From assembly GCF_037892545.1 (NCBI RefSeq), contig NZ_JBBKBG010000010.1, positions 1-64,000 of the forward strand: a stretch of 64,000 nt of DNA. The letters are read 5' to 3'. Source of the DNA: Pseudogracilibacillus sp037892545. Lineage in GTDB: Bacteria > Bacillota > Bacilli > Bacillales > Amphibacillaceae. Made by a program: the position numbers and the translations under genes. Each line of letters begins with the position of its first letter. Within the stretch, counting starts at the first letter, position 1. Of this stretch, positions 9,091 through 18,101 are shown one piece after another. Under the pieces are notes generated by a model. That model was not told the origin of the DNA. It ran no database searches and saw only the letters and a list, made by a program, of their open reading frames with translations.

Positions 9091-9135
9091 AAAAAAGGTT
9101 GATTACACAATGGATATCGTGAATCAACCTTTTTA
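9091..9135 (-). terminator. Terminator after the yitW-like gene
   Basis: AAAAAGGTTGATT...AATCAACCTTTTT hairpin with A and T flanks, immediately past the stop of the Fe-S assembly gene, between it and moaE. Confidence 0.85.
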
Positions 9136-9137
9136 TA

Positions 9138-9449
9138 TTAGTCAGGGATACCTAATGCGATTTTCGCATAACGAGACATTTTGTCTTTTCCCCAAGGTGG
9201 GTCCCAAACGATATTTACATTAATTTCTTTTATTTCAGGAATATCTGCTAAGACGTGGCGTACATCTGCTTCAATATGTCCAGCTAACGGGCATCCCATT
9301 GACGTTAATGTCATCGTAATGGTACATAAACCTTCATCATCTAGGTCTATATCATAAATTAATCCCATATTTACAACATCAATCCCAAGCTCTGGGTCGA
9401 TAACGTTTTCTAAAGCACCTAAAATATTTTCTTTTAAAGCTTCATCCAT
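9138..9449 (-). CDS. yitW: MIP18/SufT-like Fe-S cluster assembly factor (DUF59)
   Basis: 103 residues of the DUF59/MIP18 family, with the signature VIDPELGIDVVNMGLIYD and the conserved cysteine motif SMGCPLAGHIEADV. Members help assemble or transfer iron-sulfur clusters (SufT, human MIP18 and PaaD relatives). The ATG has AAAGGAGGAAA. In Bacillus subtilis yitU, yitV and yitW are neighbours, and the same three appear here in the same order, which supports the symbol. Confidence 0.88.
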   Translation of the reverse strand: MDEALKENILGALENVIDPELGIDVVNMGLIYDIDLDDEGLCTITMTLTSMGCPLAGHIEADVRHVLADIPEIKEINVNIVWDPPWGKDKMSRYAKIALGIPD

Positions 9450-9525
9450 GAAGATTTCCTCCTTTACATAAATCTACTTCTATTTAACCATATTTTACCC
9501 CTTTTGAAAAATGAATGATTTAATT

Positions 9526-10290
9526 TTATAAATATTTTTCAAACCAATCTGCTGCTTTACTCATCGACAGTTTACTAATATTATGGATACGTCCTTTTTC
9601 TTCTAAAAAATGAACATGATCTTTATTAGAATATTGTTCTTTTACTTTTTTATAAAAGTTTCTCGTATCATCAATCGGTATGACAGCATCCTGATCTCCA
9701 TGCCAAATAAATAAAGGCCGGTCATTTAATACAGATAAGTCTTTTGTAATATCAAATTTCTCCACTAATTTCATTGCTTCATCCACATCTTTTTGCGGAA
9801 TTTTGGCATCATGATTTGAATGGTATCGGTCAATTAAAACTTGTGCGTACTCCGACATACTCGGTGTTCCCATTAACACTGCAGCTGAACTTATCCAATC
9901 ATATGTGCGTAAAGCACCGTATGTTGTAATACCACCCATGCTCGTTCCGCCAATACCTATTTTTCCATCTAATAGTAAGTTTTCTTTTTCTAGATAATTT
10001 TTAATTATTTGTAATTCCTTAATATTCGTTAGTACGATTTTCCAAAATCCTAATTCTAACTCCCCTTGGGTAGCATTATTTCTTCTTTCACCATGTAAAA
10101 TACTTTCCGGCAAAATAACACGTAAACCTTTTTCCGCAATTTTATATGCTAATGTTAAACTACTCTCTTTTTCTCCATTAAAACCGTGGTAATATACGAC
10201 TGTTGGCAATTTTTCGCTCTTTTTCGTTGCATCTGTTACGACTAATACAGGTATTTCCTCGATATATTTCTTTTCCACCGATAATTCCAT
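9526..10290 (-). CDS. yitV: YitV-like alpha/beta-hydrolase (esterase)
   Basis: 254 residues from the ATG at 10290 (AAAGGACG upstream). It has an alpha/beta-hydrolase fold: an N-terminal strand, YYHGFNGEKES oxyanion region, nucleophile elbow GGTSMGG near 115-121, the acid in WHGDQDAVIP and the His in the GRIHNIS segment near the end. It belongs to the prolyl-oligopeptidase-like esterases. The natural substrate is unknown. It lies divergent from the HAD phosphatase yitU and upstream of yitW. Confidence 0.85.
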   Translation of the reverse strand: MELSVEKKYIEEIPVLVVTDATKKSEKLPTVVYYHGFNGEKESSLTLAYKIAEKGLRVILPESILHGERRNNATQGELELGFWKIVLTNIKELQIIKNYLEKENLLLDGKIGIGGTSMGGITTYGALRTYDWISSAAVLMGTPSMSEYAQVLIDRYHSNHDAKIPQKDVDEAMKLVEKFDITKDLSVLNDRPLFIWHGDQDAVIPIDDTRNFYKKVKEQYSNKDHVHFLEEKGRIHNISKLSMSKAADWFEKYL

Positions 10291-10419
10291 ATAACATCGT
10301 CCTTTCCTTTTATACATCTTTATTATGAATGAATCATAATTCATTTGCAACGCATATAAACCGTTAGGTAGAGTTATTTATTTGTTTTTGTTATGATATA
10401 GATACACGAGGTGATACGA

Positions 10420-11253
10420 ATGAAAGAAAAACATTTAATTGCTTTAGATTTAGATGGGACGTTGTTATCTGATCAACGCCAAATATTAGCACCGACGAAA
10501 GAAACGATTCAACATTTAATAGAAGCTGGTCATGTTGTCGTAATTGCAACAGGACGTTCCAATAAATTAAGTATCCACTATTATCATGAATTAGGATTGA
10601 AGACACCTTTAATTAACTCTAACGGAGCAGTTATTCACCATCCACATGATAAAAGTTGGGGAGTCCACCATACCCCATTAGAACGCAAGTTAGCGTTAGA
10701 TATTATCGATGCGAATAAACAATTACAAGGAAAAAACGTATTGGCAGCTGTACAAGACACTGTATATTTAGATCGATACGATGAACATATTTTTGATTTC
10801 TATCAACCAAAAAAAGATGATTCATTCCATGTAGGACCTGTAACAGACTTATTAAAAGATGATCCAACATTGATGTTATTGTATCCAAATAAAGATAATT
10901 TACAGCGATTAACATCTTATTTAAATGATATACACGCTGATATTATTGACCATCGTAACTGGGGAGAACCGACAAATGTCATTGAAGTAATGAATAATAA
11001 AGTAAATAAAGCAACAGCAATACAACAAGTTGCAAAAGAATTCGGTATTCCAAAAGAACGCATTATCGCATTCGGTGATGAAACGAATGACTTAGCTATG
11101 ATTGATTATGCTGGAGTAGGTGTGGCGATGGGAAATGCAGTAGATGAACTAAAAACCGTCGCAAAACATGTGACAGATACAAACGAAAATAACGGTATCG
11201 GTCAATTTTTAGCGGATTACTTTCAACTAAAAATTGCCTCATTACAAAAGTAG
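10420..11253 (+). CDS. yitU: Cof-type HAD phosphatase YitU
   Basis: 277 residues. HAD motif I is ALDLDGTLL (nucleophile Asp near 10), motif II is IATGRS, the motif III lysine lies in the NKATAI region and motif IV is FGDETNDLAM. The cap is C2-type as in Cof/YitU sugar-phosphate and FMN/pyridoxal-phosphate phosphatases. B. subtilis YitU is reported to act on the riboflavin precursor phosphate; for this gene that is inference by homology. The ATG at 10420 has GAGGTGATACGA upstream. Confidence 0.88.
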   Translation: MKEKHLIALDLDGTLLSDQRQILAPTKETIQHLIEAGHVVVIATGRSNKLSIHYYHELGLKTPLINSNGAVIHHPHDKSWGVHHTPLERKLALDIIDANKQLQGKNVLAAVQDTVYLDRYDEHIFDFYQPKKDDSFHVGPVTDLLKDDPTLMLLYPNKDNLQRLTSYLNDIHADIIDHRNWGEPTNVIEVMNNKVNKATAIQQVAKEFGIPKERIIAFGDETNDLAMIDYAGVGVAMGNAVDELKTVAKHVTDTNENNGIGQFLADYFQLKIASLQK

Positions 11254-11314
11254 GTTAATAGAATCACCCAAACAAAATAACCAAGTGGTTTGGATATAAC
11301 TACTTTCTAATTAT

Positions 11315-11360
11315 AAAAATTGGTCCTGTTTATCACGAAAAGATAAACAGGACCGATTTT
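11315..11360 (+). terminator. Terminator after yitU
   Basis: A strong stem GGTCCTGTTTATC / GATAAACAGGACC flanked by A and T runs. The remainder of the gap up to 11657 shows no gene or clear regulatory motif. Confidence 0.9.
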
Positions 11361-11657
11361 CATTCTAATTTCGGTGAAATAATAGAAATATATGATAGAT
11401 TATTATGTTGTTGCCTTAATTTTACGAAAATGTGCTCTTTTGTACGTCTACATAAATTTACGGAGACTCCTTATGTAGTTGATCAGGCAAATCATTATAA
11501 TTTTGAATATCAAGTAATAGAATACCTTTTCATTTGTGAACTTTTTTTAAAAATGTGATGGGATATTTATAAAATGCGCTTTATTCCAAACGATGAAATG
11601 GTCTTTTTTTATAAAATATGGTACATTTATGATGGAATAATGATAGGAGGGATATTT

Positions 11658-11921
11658 GTGGCAATTAGACCAGAAGGAACACCAAACCCAAATGCAGTGA
11701 AATTTACTTCCGATACAATAATCTTTGAGGGTAACGACAGTATTTCTGTTATGCCTGGAGATACGAGTGAACATGAAGTATTAAACGAATTAATGAAATT
11801 AGAAGGTGTAGAAAACGTTTTTGGTTATCAAAACTTTATTACCGTAAACAAAAAATTTGATGTGGAATGGGATCACTTACTAAACAAAATAATCGATCTT
11901 ATCGAAAGTTATGGGTATTAA
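11658..11921 (+). CDS. Nfu/NifU N-terminal-domain protein
   Basis: 87 residues from a GTG with AGGAGG eight bases upstream; a longer reading from 11574 has no ribosome site. It matches the Nfu N-terminal domain, opening RPEGTPNPNAVKFT and containing LMKLEGVENVF. In mitochondrial and bacterial Nfu this domain precedes the cluster-binding CxxC domain, which is absent here, so the protein stands alone and is probably an accessory to Fe-S carriers. It is monocistronic and is followed by a terminator. Confidence 0.85.
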   Translation: MAIRPEGTPNPNAVKFTSDTIIFEGNDSISVMPGDTSEHEVLNELMKLEGVENVFGYQNFITVNKKFDVEWDHLLNKIIDLIESYGY

Positions 11922-11940
11922 TTTGATACATAACTAAATC

Positions 11941-11973
11941 ACTTGTAGGGAAATGATCTCTACAAGTTTTTTC
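11941..11973 (+). terminator. Terminator after the Nfu-like gene
   Basis: ACTTGTAG / CTACAAGT stem followed by a TTTTTT run. Confidence 0.85.
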
Positions 11974-11996
11974 ATGTAAACATACAAGGAGGAAGC

Positions 11997-13223
11997 ATGA
12001 TGGCTTTTCCGACGAGATTTACGCATATTTCTCTATTATTTTTAACAATTACAGCTTTATCAGGGATATGGATGCGACTATATTTTGTCACACCGAAAGC
12101 CCAAATATTACCTTTTGAACATATTTTACACGGACACTCTCATATGGCGATTTTAGGATGGTCTTTTCTTGCCATGTTCGTGCTATATGTAAAATTGACT
12201 TGGGAATCCCTCCCAATGAAGAAACATGCGACAATTATTCTTTATACGATATTAATCGTGACCATTATGATGTTTATCGCTTTTTTATATGAAGGATATG
12301 CAACATATTCAATTATTTTATCTGTTATACATATTTTCGTAGAATATTGGGTCATTATTTTTATTTGGATAACCTTAAAGCATATCCCTAAAATGACAAG
12401 TACGGTTCGTCGTTATATCTATGCAAGTTTACTTAGTTTATTTTTATCTACACTTGGACCATTCAGTTTAGGGGCTATCGCAGCTAATGGATTAAGAGAA
12501 TCCCCATTATTTGAAATGGCGATTTATTTTTATTTACATTTTCAATACAATGGTTGGCTTTTCTTTATGTTATTCGGACTGTTTTTATTCTTTTTACAAA
12601 AGAACAAAATAACATATAACGAAAAATGGATCCAGCGTAGTTTTTGGATTTATTTCATTAGTTTATTTCCAGCTTATTTTTCTGCTATTTTATGGTATGA
12701 CATAGGCATGAGTGGCTATATTGCTGCTTTCATTGGTGTAATTGGACAATGCATCGCTATTCTTTATTTACTTGGTGCGCTGATTCCTGCTCATATGCAA
12801 TTTCAGTCATTGTTTAGCAAACATATGAATATTTCGTATATATTTATTATCATCATCCTTTTAATGAAACAGTTCATGGAATTCGGGTTATTAATACCGG
12901 GCTTATCAACGTTAATTTATGAAACTCGTTCTGTCGTTATTGGATATTTGCATTTAACTTTTTTAGGCTTTATTACGATGTTTATTTTAAATTTATATCA
13001 AAGTACACAATTATTAGATGAAGGGAAAAAACGAGTAACATATGGAATTGCTATTTTTTTAGGAGGTTTCCTATTACAAGAAGTAGTTTTATTTTGTTCG
13101 GCGTTATTTTCATGGACAAATGGCTGGATGATCCCTTATCAAAATGAACTCTTATTAAGTGCAACGATTTTATTATTAATCGGTATATGTTCCATTTGGA
13201 CAACCATATCCAAACATACATAA
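11997..13223 (+). CDS. Haem-copper-oxidase subunit I-like membrane protein
   Basis: 408 residues, about 11-12 hydrophobic helices. Near residues 42-49 a His-rich EHILHGHSHM segment begins the second helix, and further histidines occur in HLHFQYNGW and GYLHLTFLG. This pattern resembles the short oxidase-subunit-I/NnrS-like proteins found singly in Bacilli. I see no complete CuB site or covalent Tyr-His motif, and no subunit II or III alongside, so respiratory activity is doubtful; haem binding is inference. ATG has AGGAGGAAGC. Monocistronic on the plus strand. Confidence 0.55.
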   Translation: MMAFPTRFTHISLLFLTITALSGIWMRLYFVTPKAQILPFEHILHGHSHMAILGWSFLAMFVLYVKLTWESLPMKKHATIILYTILIVTIMMFIAFLYEGYATYSIILSVIHIFVEYWVIIFIWITLKHIPKMTSTVRRYIYASLLSLFLSTLGPFSLGAIAANGLRESPLFEMAIYFYLHFQYNGWLFFMLFGLFLFFLQKNKITYNEKWIQRSFWIYFISLFPAYFSAILWYDIGMSGYIAAFIGVIGQCIAILYLLGALIPAHMQFQSLFSKHMNISYIFIIIILLMKQFMEFGLLIPGLSTLIYETRSVVIGYLHLTFLGFITMFILNLYQSTQLLDEGKKRVTYGIAIFLGGFLLQEVVLFCSALFSWTNGWMIPYQNELLLSATILLLIGICSIWTTISKHT

Positions 13224-13296
13224 AAGAATTTGTACCGACAAATAGTAGGTTCAATAAATTTATTCTCACTAGCACTACTTTTTAATTTATGATCCC

Positions 13297-13349
13297 TTTT
13301 CCAGCCTATGCAGATAAATTAGTATACATAAGGTTAGAGCATAAGTAAA
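13297..13349 (+). repeat. Degenerate repeat 'cagcct-atgcaga', copy A
   Basis: About 50 bases starting CAGCCTATGCAGATAAATTA and ending GGTTAGAGCATAAGTAA are repeated with roughly 85% identity at 14857-14910, in the same direction. A truncated third match (CAGCCTCATGCAGA) is at 15123. These probably are relics of a mobile element; no reading frame fits them. Confidence 0.6.
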
Positions 13350-13358
13350 AAAGACGCA

Positions 13359-13489
13359 TTGGGGAGTTCTCTTAGTGATGGATTTTATGGAAGGATAAAA
13401 ACAAAATTGGTAGGTTTAAGTCCAGTAGAATACCGAACCCAAACCAGCCAAACAGCTGCATAATTAAAACTCTAACTTATGGGGGTCAC
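13359..13489 (+). mobile_element. IS3-family remnant: OrfB C-terminus plus right end
   Basis: The plus-strand frame ending at the TAA of 13461-13463 reads GRIKTKLVGLSPVEYRTQT and SQTAA, the classic C-terminus of IS3-family (IS150-type) DDE transposases. It is followed directly by TCTAACTTATGGGGGTCAC, which looks like the element's right terminal inverted repeat. Upstream the catalytic part is missing, so this is a decayed relic. It marks the left margin of the accessory cluster that follows. Confidence 0.75.
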
Positions 13490-13580
13490 AACCCGCCGGG
13501 TGGTTTTCTCTTTGTCTAAAATAGTCTTCTGAAATAGATGCGCGCTAACTGCACGTACGATTTCTTTGATAACTTCTTTT

Positions 13581-13663
13581 AAAGGGAAATTCACTTGTTT
13601 TCTATTTTTATACAGAAAAAAGGTGCTAGTGGATTTTCCCACCAGCACCATATATTGTAGAGC
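13581..13663. repeat. 83-bp direct repeat, left copy (contains terminator)
   Basis: Bases 13581-13663 match 20548-20630 at 80 of 83 positions with no gaps (from AAAGGGAAATTCACTTG to the TATTGTAG end). The repeat holds a hairpin GGTGCTAGTGG / CCACCAGCACC with TTTTTTCT on the minus strand, so it also serves as the terminator for the IclR gene. The two copies flank the whole 7-kb catabolic cluster. Confidence 0.9.
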
Positions 13664-13766
13664 AAAAAGTAATCAAATACATATATGTACCCTATCCAAA
13701 TACTGAGTAAATTATATTTCCTGCGATTTCATATCTTTCGAGAATCATGGGGGGCACATGGATGAA

Positions 13767-14540
13767 TTATGATATAGATTTACCAATCTTATTTGCTCCG
13801 TTCTTTAAGCTTGTAACATAATACATTAATTTACTTTTTTCAAAATGTGAATCTGGCATAAAAACACTTAAAACTGCAACTACCTTAGACTCCTCAAAAT
13901 TAAAAATTGGAACTGAAATGCCAACAGCTCCCTGAACATGTTCACTGTTGGTATAACCATACCCTTTCTCTAAAATCTCATTTATTGACCTTTTTAACTG
14001 TTCTGTTGTAACCAAAGTATTTTCAGTATGCGCACGCAACTCCAAGTTGGAAATAAAAGTTTCTTTTTCAGATTCGTTATAATCCTTTATAATATAAGCA
14101 AGATGTGTCTTACCTGCTGTTCCGGTAGCTAGGGGAAATGCACTTCCTATCTCTTGACTCCATTTTATAATCGAAGGACTCTCCTCTCCTTCAATAAAAG
14201 AATAATAGGAATTTTCTCCGTGCACTATGCTCAAGTAGACTGATTCCTTAAATTCCATTGCTAGTTTTTTAATAATAGGTCGAGCAACAATTCTTATATC
14301 ATGATCTATCATATTATATAGTCTTAAAATATTTGGGGCCGCTAAGGAGTATTCTTTTGATTGTTCTCGCTGTATAAAACCCGTCGTACTCAGAGAATCT
14401 ACTAATCTGTAAGCAGCTGGTAAACTTATTTCTAAAGCACTAGCAATATCCCCCACTGAAAGATACTTTTCCTTGGAAAATAACATTAATGCGTTTAAGG
14501 TCCTCTCCGCAACTAAAGAGCCTTTATTTTTCTTATCCAT
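13767..14540 (-). CDS. IclR family transcriptional regulator
   Basis: 257 residues. An N-terminal winged helix-turn-helix (about 12-70, with LSVGDIASALEISLPAAYRL) is followed by the IclR effector domain (about 85-250) containing the LATGTAGKTHLAY segment and the conserved GVGISVPIF-type stretch (here GAVGISVPIF). Such proteins control adjacent catabolic operons in response to an aromatic or sugar-acid ligand. The ATG has AGAGGTG. It lies downstream of the cluster on the same strand, separated by a 600-base gap, so it is probably transcribed separately. Confidence 0.9.
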   Translation of the reverse strand: MDKKNKGSLVAERTLNALMLFSKEKYLSVGDIASALEISLPAAYRLVDSLSTTGFIQREQSKEYSLAAPNILRLYNMIDHDIRIVARPIIKKLAMEFKESVYLSIVHGENSYYSFIEGEESPSIIKWSQEIGSAFPLATGTAGKTHLAYIIKDYNESEKETFISNLELRAHTENTLVTTEQLKRSINEILEKGYGYTNSEHVQGAVGISVPIFNFEESKVVAVLSVFMPDSHFEKSKLMYYVTSLKNGANKIGKSIS

Positions 14541-15146
14541 CCAAACACCTCTTGAAGTTTCTTTACTATTAATTATTATAATTTATTAATTATAGCATAT
14601 AACATACAAAAGAATCATTTTCCCATATAAACTTAACTCAACCATTCCTCCTAAAATATTTCATATCTTTATACGCCTTATAGTATTAACAAATAGTGAA
14701 TGACAATAAGATTTTACGTTCACTACTCCAACTAAAAGAATAAACAGCATTTTAGCTTGTGTTCACATCGCTCATTTTAGCGCTATTCTAGTCAGAATCT
14801 TCCATGATGAAGAACAATCGTGATTTTATTATGAATGATGTGATAAGGTAAATATCCTTTTTCAGCCTAAGCAGATAAATTAGGATGCATGAGGTTAGAG
14901 CGTAAGTAATTTAGAATAGTAAAAACACGAACAATAAATAATAGGAAACCGCCGCTTCAAAAATGTATTTTGGTTGCTACGGACCGTTCCCGACTTCTAG
15001 CACCTCCACTATCATGTCGGTCTAGTAATTTTCGGACACTACTTCTCCCATAGTTGTCATCATACATTTCTACGCTTCACCTAATTATCGCTCGTGTTTT
15101 CATTACCTCTTTTGCTTTGTCTCAGCCTCATGCAGAAAAATAATAA
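14541..15146. other. Gap with mobile-element debris
   Basis: 606 bases without a supported gene. It contains copy B of the CAGCCT repeat (14857-14910) and, at about 14960-15120, a stretch richer in G and C than its surroundings with stops in every frame, ending in another CAGCCTCATGCAG. I take it as decayed insertion material; the IclR promoter should lie in the first 100 bases. Confidence 0.6.
14857..14910 (+). repeat. Degenerate repeat 'cagcct-atgcaga', copy B
   Basis: Second copy of the 13297-13349 sequence, in the same orientation: CAGCCTAAGCAGATAAATTA, then GGTTAGAGCGTAAGTAA. Confidence 0.6.
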
Positions 15147-16091
15147 TTATTTTCCTTGAAACCAATTCTGAACATTTTCATACATCATTGTATGAATTTG
15201 TTCCTCCGTCGCCCCTTCTTTACGCAATTTAGGAATAACTTCATCTATTAAAAATTCAATGGACCAATTAGGGACTAATTGATTAACCTGTTCATCCGTA
15301 TACCAATCAATATTACAACAGTAATCTTGAGAAAGGAAAATACGATTCGCATATCCTTGGTTTAAAAGTTCAAGAAGTGTACTATGTCTCTTTTCATATT
15401 CCAATGGTGGTTGTCCAAAACGATCTGCCCCAATATATACACCACTATCTAATATTTGCTTAATATAATCTAAATCATCTGAGTCACCTGTATGACCAAT
15501 CATAATCGAATTTGGATTTACTCCTTCTTCTTTAAAGATTTCCAATTGTTTTAAACCATTGCCACTTGCAGGATGGGAATGAGTCATAATTGGTACTCCT
15601 GTATGCTTTTGTGCACGTGCTATTGCACGAAAAACTTTATCCAAATCAGGAGTAATTCCCGGAGCATCCGCGGCACATTTTAAAAAGCCGGCTTTAATAG
15701 GAGTATTTTGAATACCGACTTCAATATCATAAATAAACGCATCTGTCATATAATCAATATCACGGTTTTGGAAATGCATTGGAATTTCTGTAAAAGAATA
15801 GATTCCAGTCGCTGTAATAATTTGCACCCCAGTTTCTTGAGATACCTTTTCTAAAAATCGAACATCTCGTCCCATCCCAACTACAGTTGGATCACATATC
15901 GTTTTTACACCCTGCGCTTTTACAGCTTGTACCCCTTTCACAGCTTTTTGATAAATTTCCTCTTCATCATATAGATGAGGGAATTGTATTGCTACAGTTT
16001 CCGATCTAAGGAGAAGGTGTTCATGAACAAGCGTACAACCCAAATCTTCAACTTTGACTTTTCCTAAAACAGTATTAACAAATCCCATCAT
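15147..16091 (-). CDS. Phosphotriesterase-family amidohydrolase (probable lactonase)
   Basis: 314 residues. The binuclear metal site of the phosphotriesterase family is visible: VHEHLLL near residues 23-29 (HxH), the bridging lysine in GFLKCAA, THSHP and GHTGDSDD histidines, and the late aspartate in FLSQDY. Family members hydrolyse lactones or phosphotriesters; in this metabolic setting a lactone or sugar-acid ester is the more likely substrate (inference). GAGGAG precedes the ATG pair. It is the last gene of the minus-strand cluster, about 100 bases after the alcohol dehydrogenase. Confidence 0.88.
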   Translation of the reverse strand: MMGFVNTVLGKVKVEDLGCTLVHEHLLLRSETVAIQFPHLYDEEEIYQKAVKGVQAVKAQGVKTICDPTVVGMGRDVRFLEKVSQETGVQIITATGIYSFTEIPMHFQNRDIDYMTDAFIYDIEVGIQNTPIKAGFLKCAADAPGITPDLDKVFRAIARAQKHTGVPIMTHSHPASGNGLKQLEIFKEEGVNPNSIMIGHTGDSDDLDYIKQILDSGVYIGADRFGQPPLEYEKRHSTLLELLNQGYANRIFLSQDYCCNIDWYTDEQVNQLVPNWSIEFLIDEVIPKLRKEGATEEQIHTMMYENVQNWFQGK

Positions 16092-16193
16092 TTACTCTCC
16101 TCTCAAAATATCTTTTTATCAAGTTACTTTTTAACATTAAGGCGTTTTCCATCGAAAATAATTTTTCCTGTCAATAATAGCTTATTTTCTTTC

Positions 16194-17201
16194 TTAGTTC
16201 ATTTTTATAATAGACTTTAATACTTTCTGTTGATTAGCATCTGAAAAAGCAATTGCACCATCTACTAAGGGATAAATGGAAATAATATTTTTTAATAGTT
16301 CTTTATACTTGTCTAATATAACAAAAGCTTGTTGGAAATCACTAGATTTAAAACCGTAGCTTGACAGAACATTAATTTCTCCTCTTACCATCATGTTCAC
16401 TGGGAATTTAACATCTTGCTCGTATAAAGCAACTAATACGGATGTTCCACCTTTTTTTAATCTAAACATACCTGTTTCCGCAGCAATCGAAGAACCCGAA
16501 CATTCAAATAGGAAGTCAAAGTCTTTCATTTTAGGTGATGTGTCCTCCACAATCTCTGTTTCGATTCCAAAACTCTTTGCATGACGAAGCCTGTGTTCCC
16601 AGTCTTTTTCTAATCCGGAAATAGTTACATTTGCACCATAACTTTTTGCTGTTATTGCTACAAACAAACCTATAATACCGCAACCTTGAACGAGAACATT
16701 TTGATTTTTTATGCTATTTCCAACTTTCCCCACGGCATTTAAAGCAACAGATAATGGTTCTGTCATTGCCGCTAAATTGGAAGGAAGTGTTTCAGGTATT
16801 TGGTGAATTTGATTCTCTTTAACTTTGACGAATTCAGCCATTCCCCCATCACAATGTAAGCCAAATATTTTTATATTCGAACAAATATTCCTTTGCCCAT
16901 TTAAGCATTGCTCACATTCATTACAATAAATTCCTGGTTCTACAACGACACGCGAGTTCAATAAATGTTTCTTATTAGAATCTTCATGCATTTCTATTAT
17001 ATATCCTGATAATTCATGACCTAACACAATAGGTTTTGGTACAAACTCATATCCTTTAGCGTGATTTGCTGCGTGCAAATCACTTCCACAAACTCCACAA
17101 TACTCTACCTTTATTAATACCTCATCTTTTTCAAGAGAAGGTTTTGGCTTTTCTTCAACCTTAAATTCGTTTATAGTTTCAGTTTTAACTAATGCCTTCA
17201 T
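16194..17201 (-). CDS. Zinc-dependent alcohol/polyol dehydrogenase (MDR family)
   Basis: 335 residues. The medium-chain dehydrogenase signature CGVCGSDLHA (catalytic Zn Cys near 37) and the structural-zinc cysteines (CNECEQCLNGQRNIC) are intact, as is GHELSG. The nucleotide-binding motif reads VQGCGIIGLF, then a Rossmann strand. Closest relatives by eye are sorbitol, butanediol and threonine dehydrogenases, so it likely oxidises a secondary alcohol with NAD. AAAGGAGGG precedes the ATG. It lies between the SDR and the lactonase in one operon. Confidence 0.9.
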   Translation of the reverse strand: MKALVKTETINEFKVEEKPKPSLEKDEVLIKVEYCGVCGSDLHAANHAKGYEFVPKPIVLGHELSGYIIEMHEDSNKKHLLNSRVVVEPGIYCNECEQCLNGQRNICSNIKIFGLHCDGGMAEFVKVKENQIHQIPETLPSNLAAMTEPLSVALNAVGKVGNSIKNQNVLVQGCGIIGLFVAITAKSYGANVTISGLEKDWEHRLRHAKSFGIETEIVEDTSPKMKDFDFLFECSGSSIAAETGMFRLKKGGTSVLVALYEQDVKFPVNMMVRGEINVLSSYGFKSSDFQQAFVILDKYKELLKNIISIYPLVDGAIAFSDANQQKVLKSIIKMN

Positions 17202-17283
17202 AAAATCCCTCCTTTAAAAAGTCTTTACCATGTACTACTCAGACTTTCATTATCTTCTTTTTTTTACACAATATTGAATTACC

Positions 17284-18084
17284 CTATCTTAACAATCCAC
17301 CCGTTACATCAATAACAGTTCCAGTCACATAATCAGATTGATTCGTAGTTAAAAATTCAATGACGTTTGCACAATCTTCTGGTGTTCCTAATCGCTTTAA
17401 TGCAGTTTGGTCTGAATAAGTTTCTACTCCTGCTTTTTTAAACTGTTCATTTAATCGACCAGTTCCAATATACCCTGGTGCAATTGCATTAACTGTTATA
17501 TTGTGCGGTCCTAAATCTTGTGCTAAATATTTCGTATAATTTACAATTGCTGCTTTTGTTGCTGCATAATGAGAATAATTACCACCTGGTTGTGCTTGCA
17601 AGCCAGTCACAGAAGTTACGGTTACAATTTTACCGGAACCTTTCTTCTTCATTCCTGCTGCAACAGCTTCCACACTATGAATCGTTCCAAACAAGTTTCT
17701 TTCTAAAACAATTTGTAATTCGTTCGGTTTTATTTCAGAAGCTTTATTACCTTCAAGTGGACCTGTACCTCCACCCGCGTTCGCAACTAAAATATCAACT
17801 TCGCCTAAATGTTTTGTTATCTCTGAGAATGCCTCTTGAACTTGATCTTTCTTTGAAATATCAGCTTCTGCTCCAAATGCCTTTACACCTAATTCCTTTA
17901 ATTCATCAACAACTGTTTCATACTGTTCTCCGATAAATTCACCTTCAAATTGTTCATAAGACTTTAAATCAATGTCAATTATCCCTACATCTGCACCCAG
18001 CTTTGCTAGTTTTAATGCATAGGCACGACCTAACCCTCGAGCGGCACCCGTTACTACTGCAACTTTTCCAGTTAATTTTCCCAT
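17284..18084 (-). CDS. Short-chain dehydrogenase/reductase
   Basis: 266 residues. Classical SDR: cofactor motif TGAARGLGRA (about 13-22), NAGGG motif, and the catalytic Ser-Tyr-Lys with YSHYAATKAA (Tyr-x-x-x-Lys, near 170-174). The acidic residues after the second strand (IIDIDL) favour NAD(H). The closing segment YVTGTVIDVTGG is typical. AAGGAG lies before the ATG. It begins about 17 bases after the ThDP enzyme gene, so the two are co-transcribed; product and substrate are unknown. Confidence 0.92.
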   Translation of the reverse strand: MGKLTGKVAVVTGAARGLGRAYALKLAKLGADVGIIDIDLKSYEQFEGEFIGEQYETVVDELKELGVKAFGAEADISKKDQVQEAFSEITKHLGEVDILVANAGGGTGPLEGNKASEIKPNELQIVLERNLFGTIHSVEAVAAGMKKKGSGKIVTVTSVTGLQAQPGGNYSHYAATKAAIVNYTKYLAQDLGPHNITVNAIAPGYIGTGRLNEQFKKAGVETYSDQTALKRLGTPEDCANVIEFLTTNQSDYVTGTVIDVTGGLLR

Positions 18085-18101
18085 CTAAAATTCTCCTTTT
18101 T

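Noticed and set aside
14960..15120. GC-shifted segment considered as a gene fragment or group II intron piece.
   Set aside because: Stops in all frames and no intron end motifs that I can recognise; left as unassigned debris.
15147..16091. Annotation as an organophosphate-degrading phosphotriesterase.
   Set aside because: Family resemblance alone does not show it; the neighbours point to lactone or ester chemistry.
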